From an uncultured Alphaproteobacteria bacterium (GTDB taxonomy: Bacteria > Pseudomonadota > Alphaproteobacteria > RF32 > CAG-239): DNA of 49,193 bases. The translations under genes were made by a program, and so were the position numbers. Location of the stretch: assembly GCA_944391485.1 (NCBI GenBank), contig CALXTQ010000002.1:1-49193 (forward strand). The letters are read 5' to 3'. Shown here piece by piece: positions 34,081-42,038 of the stretch. Under the pieces are notes generated by a model, which did no database searches, had not been told where the DNA came from, and saw nothing but the letters and a program-made list of their open reading frames with translations. Position 1 is the stretch's first letter. The number at the start of each line of letters is the position of its first letter.

Positions 34081-34599
34081 TTATTTTGTAACTTCCCAGC
34101 TTCTGGAAAAATCCTCGTCCTTGAACAAGGCGGCCAGACCGGTAATCTGCTTCAGACGCAGCAGTTCGTCGGCAGACATTCCGATATTGCGGCAGATCCA
34201 GGAATCGCTTTTGCCCATTTCCAGTAGCTCGGCGACAATATTGCTCATCAGATCAACGCTGTGGCTGCCGCGGGCGCGGTTATGGCGGATGGTGGAAGCC
34301 ATGCGCTCACCCAGTTCCTTATCAATAACAACCACGGGCATCAGGCCGTGCTCTCTCAGACGGATACGGTCGCTGGTCAGCATTGTCGTATAGCGATGGA
34401 ACCCGTCAACGACAATATATTCGTCATGCTCTTTATCATGATAACAGACAATCGGCTGGGTAAAACCGTCTTCCCAGATGGATATCTCAAGAAGCCTCAT
34501 TTCCGGGGGAGCAACCTTGTTAGGATTGTAGTTGTTGGCTTTGATTTTCTCAATCGGTATAGCTTTCACGTTGTATACCGGGCTTTTATATTCGTCCAT
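34081..34599 (-). CDS. ParB-fold protein, IbrB-like
   Basis: A 172-residue protein from ATG 34599, chosen because GAGGA lies 5 nt upstream. An ATG at 34611, overlapping the IbrA-like stop as ATGA, would add four residues and has no SD. The ParB/Srx-fold N-terminal domain has PIEKIKANNYNPNKV, EDGFTQPIVCYHD and the signature DGFHRY (65-70). The second half is helical (ASTIRHNRARGSHSVDLMSNIVAEL) with a possible HTH-like end (ICRNIGMSADELLRLKQITGL). In E. coli the paired IbrA/IbrB proteins activate eib surface-protein genes. It is third in a coupled cassette. A 100-bp AT-rich gap with a TTAGTCT/AGACTAA dyad separates it from the transporter gene. Confidence 0.88.
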   Translation of the reverse strand: MDEYKSPVYNVKAIPIEKIKANNYNPNKVAPPEMRLLEISIWEDGFTQPIVCYHDKEHDEYIVVDGFHRYTTMLTSDRIRLREHGLMPVVVIDKELGERMASTIRHNRARGSHSVDLMSNIVAELLEMGKSDSWICRNIGMSADELLRLKQITGLAALFKDEDFSRSWEVTK

Positions 34600-34607
34600 G
34601 GTAGTCC

Positions 34608-35909
34608 TCATAAGTTACGATATTTCTCAATCAGCTCCTTCTGACGCATATTTTGCTTATGCGTCTGCGCGAAGCCCATATGTTTGCATAAATGGTCATT
34701 TTTCAGAATGCAGATAGCCATTCTTTTCCAGGACGGAATGTCAATTGTCGACTTAATGTCGTCAGTATCGTCCGGCGTCCCCAAAAACACAACCTTATCC
34801 TTGTCCGACTTGTAGTTGCTTTTCCCGTTGCGACGGATGGGATAATTGCAGGCCTCAAGTTCTTTCAGGCCTTCTTCGCAGACAACGCCGCCTTTTTTCC
34901 ACCAGAAACGAATTGACGTCGAAAATTTTTCAATATAATTCCGTCGCATCTGTTCCGGCAGTGTTGCCAGCAGAAATTTGACATAAGAGCGCCAGGTATG
35001 TCCTTCGGGCAGCGTTACCTTGCGGACGCCGAGAGCTTTCGAATTCCCGTAAATCGCGCCGAAATTGGCTCCCTGAACCCTGCCGACAACCCGTCTCCAA
35101 GTGGCAGGTTCCAAAACGCGGTACAGATTAAGACTCTCTTTAGCACTTTCGTGATACGGGCTGGCCACGCGCATCTGGTTGATAGACAGCCCCGCCTTGT
35201 AAAACAAATCATAAATGGCGTTGTAGTCATATTCCATTTTGCCGTTGGCAACCCAGACATCCTTTGTCGTCCAGTCATAAAGAGGATAGGCGTTCCACCA
35301 GTTCTCGCCCATTTTGGTCGTCCACTGGCTTCCTTTCATTATTTTTTTGCGGTCATTGGCATAAGCGCGGTACCTGTTCAGCGATTCGTCAGCCCTGATT
35401 CCAAGCAGGCAGACGGTTTTTCCCTGTTTCTGACGGGAGTACCAGTCGCCGAACTCGGCGTATAAATCCTCCTGCACCATTTTATATTTATAAAAATCAA
35501 ACGGATTATTGTCCAGATTGATAATATAACGCATTTTCGGCATCGGGCGAACCCAGTTTCTTTTCTCGTCGGGATCCCAGGGATACCAGTACATCTGGAA
35601 GTTACTTACCGCACAGCGCGACCCCATCGGCAGACAAACCCAGTACGGTTCAATATCGTCCAAATTGTTTTCAAACATACGCGTAACAAAATCCGTCGTT
35701 GTCTGGTACTGCGCCTCAAAATCCTGATGAAAAACGCCGATTCTTTTGGTAATGCCGTGTTTCCTTTTATAATCCAGAACCATATTGAGCAAAAGACCGC
35801 TATCTTTTCCGCCTGAAAAAGACACATAAACATTGTCAAAATTCTCAAAAATGAATTTCAGGCGGTCCTGAGTCGCCTCATAAACATTTTTATCAAGATA
35901 CTTCTTCAT
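34608..35909 (-). CDS. PAPS-reductase-family protein, IbrA-like (DUF3440)
   Basis: A 433-residue protein. I start it at ATG 35909, which overlaps the TGA of the upstream gene as ATGA, with GAGGAGG 10 nt upstream; a longer frame to 36017 lies wholly within that gene. The PP-loop SGGKDSG (32-38) binds ATP in the adenosine phosphosulfate reductase/ATP-pyrophosphatase fold. Further conserved parts are HQDFEAQYQTTTDFV, VCLPMGSRCAVSN, LLGIRADESLNRYRA and a DUF3440-type C-terminus (GKMEYDYNAIYDLFYKAGL). It lacks the C-terminal ECGLH catalytic Cys motif of true PAPS reductase, so sulfate reduction is unlikely. Relatives are common on phages and mobile elements. The adjacent ParB-fold gene makes the IbrA/IbrB pairing firm. 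Confidence 0.9.
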   Translation of the reverse strand: MKKYLDKNVYEATQDRLKFIFENFDNVYVSFSGGKDSGLLLNMVLDYKRKHGITKRIGVFHQDFEAQYQTTTDFVTRMFENNLDDIEPYWVCLPMGSRCAVSNFQMYWYPWDPDEKRNWVRPMPKMRYIINLDNNPFDFYKYKMVQEDLYAEFGDWYSRQKQGKTVCLLGIRADESLNRYRAYANDRKKIMKGSQWTTKMGENWWNAYPLYDWTTKDVWVANGKMEYDYNAIYDLFYKAGLSINQMRVASPYHESAKESLNLYRVLEPATWRRVVGRVQGANFGAIYGNSKALGVRKVTLPEGHTWRSYVKFLLATLPEQMRRNYIEKFSTSIRFWWKKGGVVCEEGLKELEACNYPIRRNGKSNYKSDKDKVVFLGTPDDTDDIKSTIDIPSWKRMAICILKNDHLCKHMGFAQTHKQNMRQKELIEKYRNL

Positions 35910-37162
35910 AATTTCAGCGCCTCCTCTTTTGAAATGATTCTGCACACATTCGAGAGCACATTTTCCTTTCGGCTCAAATTTTCCTTTATCAACTTTTCCA
36001 ATCCCGTGTTTACCCAAAAATTATAAACATTAACTTCCCTGTTTCCTACCGTTTGATATATGTTCTGCAGGCTCTGGAGCTTGCACTTGTAGTCAAAAGT
36101 CTGCGAAAAATAAATAATATTGTTGCAAAGTCTCAGATCCAGTCCCAGACTGTCAACGCCGTAAGTCGAAAACATTATATCAATTCTTTTTTCAAAAAGC
36201 CTCACTGCTTTTCGTTTATTGCTCCTGCCAGACAAAACCACATATTTGCCCTTTTTGAATCTGCCACATTCCTTAAAAAAGCGGATTTCATCCAAAAATT
36301 TGATGTATATAATAACCTTTTCCTTCCGCTCCGTAATTTCCTGCACCAGCTTAAACAACGCCTCCACCTTGTTTTTAGCGATTGTGTAAATATGCTGAAA
36401 CTTCTGCGCGACCTCCATAAAGGCAAACTGGCATCTGTCTTTCAGAAACTCGTTTTTTTCATCGCGATAGCTTATTGCCTCTTTTACCGTCAATTCAAAA
36501 TCTGCGTCATAAAACTTAAGATTATAATTGGCATCCAGATCGCATTCGAATATATACGGACGCATCTTTTCCACCAGCAGAGCTTCGTCTTCGGGTCTGG
36601 ACCACCTTTTCCAAGTTTTGTAATCATCCTCGTAAAAAGAAAGATAATTATTGGCAAACTGACTTTCCGTCATATTCAAAATCGACGGATTCATAAACTG
36701 AATCTGCGAATACAGATCCACCAGCCCCTGAGTCAGGGGCAGCCCGCTCAAAATCAGCCGGTATTTGAACTTGTTGCTGATAAAGAGAAGCCGCTTGGTC
36801 CGCCCTGCCTCCGTGTTTTTGATCGTGATACTCTCGTCAACAACACAGAAAGTACGGTATTTGTCGGCCAGATTATAAAGCTGCAGATATGCTCTGTCCG
36901 AAATCGAAATGCTTTCAATCGAATAAAAACAGATTTTCTTGTCAAGTCCCGGCAGGTTTTCCTCGATTTCTCGACCGTAACTCGCCCAGGACAAGAAAGA
37001 GGCCGGAGCAATCCAGACCACAAAATCTATCTCATGCTGCTTAAATTTTATGAGATCAAATGCCGACTTGATTTTTCTGGCACCCATTTTCATAAATAAA
37101 GCGCCGGTTTTGAACTTGTCCAGCTTCTCAAAAGCCGTCAGTTGTTTTCCGATTTCTTCCAT
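35906..37162 (-). CDS. SNF2/DEAD-like helicase protein with degenerate ATPase motifs
   Basis: A 418-residue protein with the layout of a two-RecA-domain SNF2-like helicase of the kind found in phages. The usual Walker A region reads MGARKIKS (26-33): compared with MGTGKTK the Lys is kept but the second Gly and the Thr are Arg and Ile. Motif II is VVDESITIKN (Asp109-Glu110-Ser111). Motif III is LSGLPLTQGLVDLYSQ. In the second domain FSTYGVDSLGLDL is intact, but motif VI reads LQSLQNIYQTVGNREVNVY where relatives have two Arg (as in ...RIYRIGQ...), here Asn367 and Gln370. ATP hydrolysis is therefore doubtful, although the frame is intact and full-length. First of the coupled cassette; ATG with CAGG upstream. 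Confidence 0.83.
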   Translation of the reverse strand: MEEIGKQLTAFEKLDKFKTGALFMKMGARKIKSAFDLIKFKQHEIDFVVWIAPASFLSWASYGREIEENLPGLDKKICFYSIESISISDRAYLQLYNLADKYRTFCVVDESITIKNTEAGRTKRLLFISNKFKYRLILSGLPLTQGLVDLYSQIQFMNPSILNMTESQFANNYLSFYEDDYKTWKRWSRPEDEALLVEKMRPYIFECDLDANYNLKFYDADFELTVKEAISYRDEKNEFLKDRCQFAFMEVAQKFQHIYTIAKNKVEALFKLVQEITERKEKVIIYIKFLDEIRFFKECGRFKKGKYVVLSGRSNKRKAVRLFEKRIDIMFSTYGVDSLGLDLRLCNNIIYFSQTFDYKCKLQSLQNIYQTVGNREVNVYNFWVNTGLEKLIKENLSRKENVLSNVCRIISKEEALKL

Positions 37163-37630
37163 AATACCTGCTGAGCAATTATCGTTATATATATTTCTTT
37201 TATACTGTAACGACTTTTAAATTGCTACCGCTAGTTAATAATTGTCAACAACCACAATAATTACGCAACTAAGAATTTTCTAATATAACGCCCCGCATAA
37301 TATATTATAACTATTTGTATTATAGCGATTTTATTCAAAATAATTCTATTTTTTCGTATAAAATAAAAAAAATAATCTTTTTATTTCATTTCCCGTATAG
37401 GGGGAAATTATGTTTTTTTCTCCGCCGCCTGCAGAGTCTTTCGGTTCTCCCGCCGTCAAAAACGGAATATCCTTCCCGGCCGTCGTTTTGAACCGTCATC
37501 TCATAACAGAAACAAAAAAACACACCGCAACACCTCTCTTCCTCTTTAGATTTTTATACTAGCATTTTAAGATAAAATCAATTATATATAGAATAAATGC
37601 TGTGATAATATTGTCGGAGGATTTTCAATC
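37163..37630. other. AT-rich intergenic region between the helicase-like cassette and the YqeK-like gene
   Basis: 468 bp with no gene I can support. It must hold divergent promoters: on the minus strand TTGACA (37248-37243) lies 81 bp before the helicase-like ATG, without a convincing -10. A short dyad ATTTCCC (37388-37394)/GGGGAAAT (37401-37408) lies in the centre. The 37260-37380 part is extremely AT-rich. Confidence 0.55.
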
Positions 37631-38230
37631 ATGACAGAATTTGCCATCAGCTGCACTGATTTTCACTCCCTTGAAGAAAACATCATCCGTAATTTTAATC
37701 AAACCCGCAGACTGGATACGCTGGCCCGCATTATCAGAATAAAAGACAACGCGCTGGTTTTGGCCAACCGTTTTGTCATAGATTATGAACAGGCCAAAAC
37801 GGCGGCGCTTCTTGCGGAGATCAGCTGCCTGGTTTCAAAAGACAAATACCTTGAAATCGCCGACAATTGCGGTTTGGAAATTTACCCGGCGGAACGAGAA
37901 GATCCGCTCCTTCTCCGTCAGCGGATTTCCCGCATCATCGCCGTAGACTCATTTAACATCGTCGACAAGGAAGTGCTCAATGCCATTGCCTGCCATACTA
38001 CCCTGCGCAAAGAAGCGTCTTCGCTCGACAAACTGCTGTTTCTGGCCGATAAGATGGCTCTCGGCGATGATTCCGGGGCGCCGGTTTTCATGCCGCTGGT
38101 CAAAAAAGCGGCAGAAGTTTCGCTTGACAACGCCGTCAAATGCTACTTCGAAAACCTGATGTTGAACCAGCCCCGGGCAAAAACGCTTCATCCCTGGCTG
38201 CTGGAAGCATGGGAAGAAATCCGCGGCTGA
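37631..38230 (+). CDS. YqeK-like HD-fold protein without the HD residues
   Basis: A 199-residue protein with GGAGG 10 nt before the ATG. The C-terminal 100 residues align well with YqeK-type HD hydrolases (symmetrical diadenosine tetraphosphatases): VDKEVLNAIACHTTLRKEASSLDKLLFLADKMA matches their DxxILxAIxxHTxGxxxMxxLxKxxxxADxxE. Nevertheless the metal-binding residues are gone: the usual LLHD is LLAE (in KTAALLAEISCL), the first His region reads RIKDNALVLANRF, and the His of the middle W-H-A-P segment is absent. Only the late HTT and LADK parts remain. So it is probably a non-catalytic binding protein; this is inference. It is monocistronic. Confidence 0.72.
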   Translation: MTEFAISCTDFHSLEENIIRNFNQTRRLDTLARIIRIKDNALVLANRFVIDYEQAKTAALLAEISCLVSKDKYLEIADNCGLEIYPAEREDPLLLRQRISRIIAVDSFNIVDKEVLNAIACHTTLRKEASSLDKLLFLADKMALGDDSGAPVFMPLVKKAAEVSLDNAVKCYFENLMLNQPRAKTLHPWLLEAWEEIRG

Positions 38231-38285
38231 TTAATCAAACCGGCTTTGCAGTTTCTGTTCAAAAACAACGATATCCGCAATCTTT

Positions 38286-38310
38286 ATCAGGTTGAAAAAT
38301 CAGGTTGAAA
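38286..38310 (+). repeat. 13-bp tandem direct repeat
   Basis: ATCAGGTTGAAA occurs at 38286-38297 and 38299-38310. The surrounding 297-bp gap (38231-38527) has no supported gene. Confidence 0.7.
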
Positions 38311-38527
38311 ATATTTTTCTTTTGTCAGCTCCCCTTCCTCGCGATCCTGACAGTCAGACAACAGCGTTCTTTCATGCATATCATCCGAAAACTTTGACAA
38401 ATCATAAACCGGAAGCCTTTCCACCGCCTGACGTAAAAGCCGTTTCAACCTAACGGCGCAACCGGACATTATTCTTCCGGCAGGCTGTGTAAAGAGAATT
38501 AACCGCCGGCAGTTTCTCTCTTCAAAA

Positions 38528-39316
38528 TTACTGTCCGTCTTTTTTCCTTGCGATCAGGGCGCGCTGCGTCAGCGTTTCGTCAAACATTTCCGGCGTCATG
38601 CCGTCCATATAGGCTCTCATTTCCTCTTCAAAAGCATCTTTCCGGCTCCCCAGCATTTTAAGAGAACAATACGGCGTCGAATAAAAATACCCCAGAATTT
38701 CATCAGCAGTAGTTGTTTTCGGATAGGAAAATTCCAAAATCTCACAATCTTCAAACTTTGACTGTTCGATAATATCCGTATGTTTCTGCGTCAGGCCGAG
38801 TTTCTTCCGGGTTTCGTAATCATTTGTTCCCGTATATTTGCGGATAATCTCCTGCAGGGGAGCGCTCCACTTTTCCTCAGTCAGGAAAGAACCGATCACA
38901 ACGCCGCCTCCCGGCGAAGTCAGATCATAAAGTTCCTCCAGAACCTGAGCACGGTCCATCCAGTGGAAAGCCTGAGAAATAAAGGTAAAATCAGTTTTCT
39001 GGTGCAGGTTGTACAAATTTTCGGCCCGGTTTCTGATCCAGCGGATATTCTCCAGCCCGGCGCTGCGAGCCAGCTTGACGCCTTCAGCCAAAAATTCCGG
39101 CTCAATATCGATTGCCAGAACTTCCCTCACACGGGGAGCAATATCCAAAGCGACAATCCCCGTCGCGCATCCCAGATCCATGACTTTGGCGTTTTTGCCG
39201 ATGCCAAGCTTGTCAAAAACGGCATCATAAAATTCCTTGCTGTACCGCGGACGATATTGATGATAGTAATAAGCCGTCCCCTGATACAGAGTTTCGTCCT
39301 CGTTGCCGCATGTCAT
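38528..39316 (-). CDS. Class I SAM-dependent methyltransferase
   Basis: A 262-residue protein starting at ATG 39316 (GGAGG 6 nt upstream; a TTG one codon earlier is less likely). The SAM-binding motif I VMDLGCATG (about 45-53) is followed by motif II LAIDIEPEFLAEG and the motif IV SQAFHWMD. HWMD is typical of the Methyltransf_11 group, often called ubiquinone/menaquinone-like, but I cannot define the substrate. The C-terminal half is helical. It is monocistronic and divergent from msrAB across 78 bp. Confidence 0.88.
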   Translation of the reverse strand: MTCGNEDETLYQGTAYYYHQYRPRYSKEFYDAVFDKLGIGKNAKVMDLGCATGIVALDIAPRVREVLAIDIEPEFLAEGVKLARSAGLENIRWIRNRAENLYNLHQKTDFTFISQAFHWMDRAQVLEELYDLTSPGGGVVIGSFLTEEKWSAPLQEIIRKYTGTNDYETRKKLGLTQKHTDIIEQSKFEDCEILEFSYPKTTTADEILGYFYSTPYCSLKMLGSRKDAFEEEMRAYMDGMTPEMFDETLTQRALIARKKDGQ

Positions 39317-39394
39317 CAAACACCTCCGCCATTTAAATATTTTAAATTAGTCTTATATTAAATGAGATAATCGATTATGACAAGGAGAAATCTG

Positions 39395-40513
39395 ATGACT
39401 TTGGCAACCGCTGTTTTTGCCGCGGGCTGTTTTTGGGGCGTCCAGGCCGCTTTTGACAATATTCCGGGGGTTTATTCCACAAGAGTCGGATACACCGGCG
39501 GAACTCTGATTGATCCGGATTATCAAACCGTCTCAAAAGGCCGCTCAGGCCATGCCGAAGCCGTGGAAATCACCTATGATCCCGAAAAAGTAAGCTATCG
39601 TGAACTGCTGAATGTTTTCTTTAAAATTCACGATCCGACAACGCGCGACAGACAGGGACCGGATATCGGGCACCAGTACCGTTCAGCCATTTTTTATCTT
39701 AATGAAGAACAAAAAGACGCCGCGGTCGCCAAAGTCATGGAGCTTAACCGCAGCGGCCGCCTTTCCGCCCCGGTTGTTACGGAAATTACGGCTGCCCGAA
39801 AATTTTATCCCTCTGAAGACTACCATCAGGATTATCTGAAAAAAAGAAATCTGAAAAGCTGCGGCATAACAACAATTCCGACCTCCCCCGAACATACCGC
39901 CCCCGATCTCTCCGGGAATTCCTCCTTTTCAAACCCTTTCGGACACACCGCCGTTGCCCCTTCTCAGAAAACAGCCGCCGCCGATCTCCACGAACACAAT
40001 TTCTCTTCTGGTTCTCCCGAGCGCGCCGCCGTTGCACCTTCTGAAAAAGCAACCGCCTCCGGCCGTCCCGGATCAGACTTTTCTCAAAAAACAAACTCCT
40101 TCGCTTATATCGAAAAAGAGGAAGAAAAAGCCGATAACAAAAATTTCTGGAAACAAAAGCTGACGCCGGAACAGTATGAAGTTCTGCGCAACAGGGGAAC
40201 GGAAAGACCTTTTACGGGAAAATATGTCAGTTTCTCAGACAACGGCACATATGTCTGCGCGGCCTGCGGCAACTCTCTGTTCAGTTCGGAAAGCAAATTC
40301 GATTCCGGCTGCGGCTGGCCAAGTTTCGACCGGGCTCTTCCCGGCAGCGTGAAATTTGTTCCGGACTTCAGCCTCGGCATGAGCCGAATTGAAGTCGTCT
40401 GCTCCCGGTGCGGTTCCCATCTTGGTCATGTTTTTGAAGACGGCCCAACAGAAACCGGCGACCGTTTCTGCATCAATTCCGTGTCAATGGATTTTCATCC
40501 CGGCAAAAACTGA
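39395..40513 (+). CDS. msrAB: Peptide methionine sulfoxide reductase MsrA-MsrB fusion
   Basis: Repairs both epimers of methionine sulfoxide. I start at ATG 39395 (AGGAG 7 nt upstream), giving 372 residues; the ATG at 39377 is less likely. MsrA is at about 5-150 with catalytic Cys12 in AAGCFWG and GHAEAVEITYDP. MsrB is at about 250-368 with zinc-binding CAAC (288-291) and CSRC (336-339), GCGWPSFDRA, and the catalytic Cys359 in RFCINSVSM. Between them is a 70-residue low-complexity linker (about 164-234) with two imperfect 26-residue repeats (core TAVAPSQKTAA and AAVAPSEKATA). No signal peptide, so cytoplasmic. The AAGC at the N-terminus is the active site, not a lipobox. It is monocistronic. 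Confidence 0.94.
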   Translation: MTLATAVFAAGCFWGVQAAFDNIPGVYSTRVGYTGGTLIDPDYQTVSKGRSGHAEAVEITYDPEKVSYRELLNVFFKIHDPTTRDRQGPDIGHQYRSAIFYLNEEQKDAAVAKVMELNRSGRLSAPVVTEITAARKFYPSEDYHQDYLKKRNLKSCGITTIPTSPEHTAPDLSGNSSFSNPFGHTAVAPSQKTAAADLHEHNFSSGSPERAAVAPSEKATASGRPGSDFSQKTNSFAYIEKEEEKADNKNFWKQKLTPEQYEVLRNRGTERPFTGKYVSFSDNGTYVCAACGNSLFSSESKFDSGCGWPSFDRALPGSVKFVPDFSLGMSRIEVVCSRCGSHLGHVFEDGPTETGDRFCINSVSMDFHPGKN

Positions 40514-40628
40514 CGCCGGCTGTCCTGCCGATTTCAGTTCCGTTATTTCTGAAAGCTGCCCGGCGACGGCAGCCTCCGCCCCTGCCCGCCAATTCTCCGA
40601 AGACCAGCGCAGCCCTCTGCGGCCGGCT

Positions 40629-42038
40629 TTAAAAACGGAAATATATGAACGGGTTGTAAGTAGACGACGCTAGAGAAATCGTCGACCAGAAAAACAGGAT
40701 AAACAACCAGATATTAATAACGCTGCGCAGAACCTTCCGCTCATACCGAACGGCAAACATATTCTTAAACAGCGGCATCGAGCAGATCAGACCGACAATC
40801 AGCATCAGCTGAAATTTATTGTTTATTCCGAAATCAATTTTCTCATAATGCTCAAGCATATTAAAGCCTAGCAGGCGCTGAATATATCCCCAGGCATAAG
40901 CGATATTCTCCGATCTGAAAATAACCAGCCCGAGCAAGATTACCAGCACGGCATAAACATGTTTAACAGCACCAATCCACCATTTCTGGCCGGGAGCATC
41001 TTTATGCCAGCCCCTGTATTTTTCCAGACAGATAAAAAGGCCGTTCCATACGCCCCACAAGACAAATGTCCAGCTAGCTCCGTGCCAAACGCCCGTAACT
41101 AGAAACACAAAGAAAAGATTAAAATACATTCGCGCCGGGCTGACGCGGTTTCCACCGAGCGGAATGTACAAATACTGCTTAAACCACGTCGCCAGAGAAA
41201 TATGCCACCTCTGCCAAAACTCGGAAACAGACTTGGAAATATACGGATAATTAAAGTTTTCCAAAAACCGAAAACCAAACATCCTTCCCAAACCGATGGC
41301 CATATCCGAATATCCCGAAAAGTCAAAATACAGCTGCACCGCATAGGCGATAATCCCCAGCCAGGCATATTTCCAGCGCAGTTCTTCCGGAGCATGGCTG
41401 AAAATATTGTCAACCACGACGGCCAGCGTATTGGCAACCAGAACTTTTTTGGCCAGACCGATAATAAAGCGCTTCAAACCGATGACAACGTCTTCAAACC
41501 GGATATTGCGCTCGTCGATTTCCGCGCAGACATCATGATATTTGACAATAGGCCCGGCCACCAGCTGCGGAAACAGAACGATATACAGCGCCAGCTTGTT
41601 GATATCTTTCTGCGCCGCAACCTCGCGACGGTAGACGTCAATCAGATAAGACATCGCCTGAAACGTATAAAACGAAATGCCGATCGGCATAATCACGTCG
41701 ATAAAGTTCATATTAAGCTGCAGAACGGCATTCACATTGTCGATGATAAAGTTGAAATACTTAAAATAAACCAAAAACGATAAATCCGCCGCAATCGTAA
41801 TAGCCAGCCACATTTTGCGCTTCCGGCTTTCTACATGCCTGTCAATCAGCAGCGCGCCGAAATAGTTTATGAAAATAGTCAGGATCATAATTGCCAGATA
41901 ACGGGGTTCGCCCCAGGCATAGAAAATGATACTGGCAGCCAGAAGGATATAATTGCGGATCTCCTTTTTGGACAACAGATAGACGGCCATAACGACCGGC
42001 ATAAATACAAACAAAAAGGTCATAGAACTAAACAGCAT
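40629..42038 (-). CDS. MBOAT O-acyltransferase, second copy (AlgI-like)
   Basis: A 469-residue polytopic membrane protein like the one at 28876, with FYAWGEPRYLAI, IMPIGISFYTFQAMSYLIDVYR, FPQLVAGPIVKYHDV, FDFSGYSDMAIGLGRMFGF, WQRWHISLATWFKQYLY and catalytic His319 in GVWHGASW. It overlaps the stop of the AlgJ-like gene by 1 bp (TAATG), so the pair is translationally coupled. Here the partner gene comes first, unlike the copy in the rhamnose operon, where the MBOAT comes first. No sugar gene is adjacent. Confidence 0.93.
   Translation of the reverse strand: MLFSSMTFLFVFMPVVMAVYLLSKKEIRNYILLAASIIFYAWGEPRYLAIMILTIFINYFGALLIDRHVESRKRKMWLAITIAADLSFLVYFKYFNFIIDNVNAVLQLNMNFIDVIMPIGISFYTFQAMSYLIDVYRREVAAQKDINKLALYIVLFPQLVAGPIVKYHDVCAEIDERNIRFEDVVIGLKRFIIGLAKKVLVANTLAVVVDNIFSHAPEELRWKYAWLGIIAYAVQLYFDFSGYSDMAIGLGRMFGFRFLENFNYPYISKSVSEFWQRWHISLATWFKQYLYIPLGGNRVSPARMYFNLFFVFLVTGVWHGASWTFVLWGVWNGLFICLEKYRGWHKDAPGQKWWIGAVKHVYAVLVILLGLVIFRSENIAYAWGYIQRLLGFNMLEHYEKIDFGINNKFQLMLIVGLICSMPLFKNMFAVRYERKVLRSVINIWLFILFFWSTISLASSTYNPFIYFRF

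Noticed and set aside
39395..39460. Lipoprotein signal in MsrAB (N-terminus TAVFAAGC)
   Set aside because: The Cys is the MsrA catalytic residue in AAGCFWG, and there is no basic n-region or hydrophobic stretch of adequate length.
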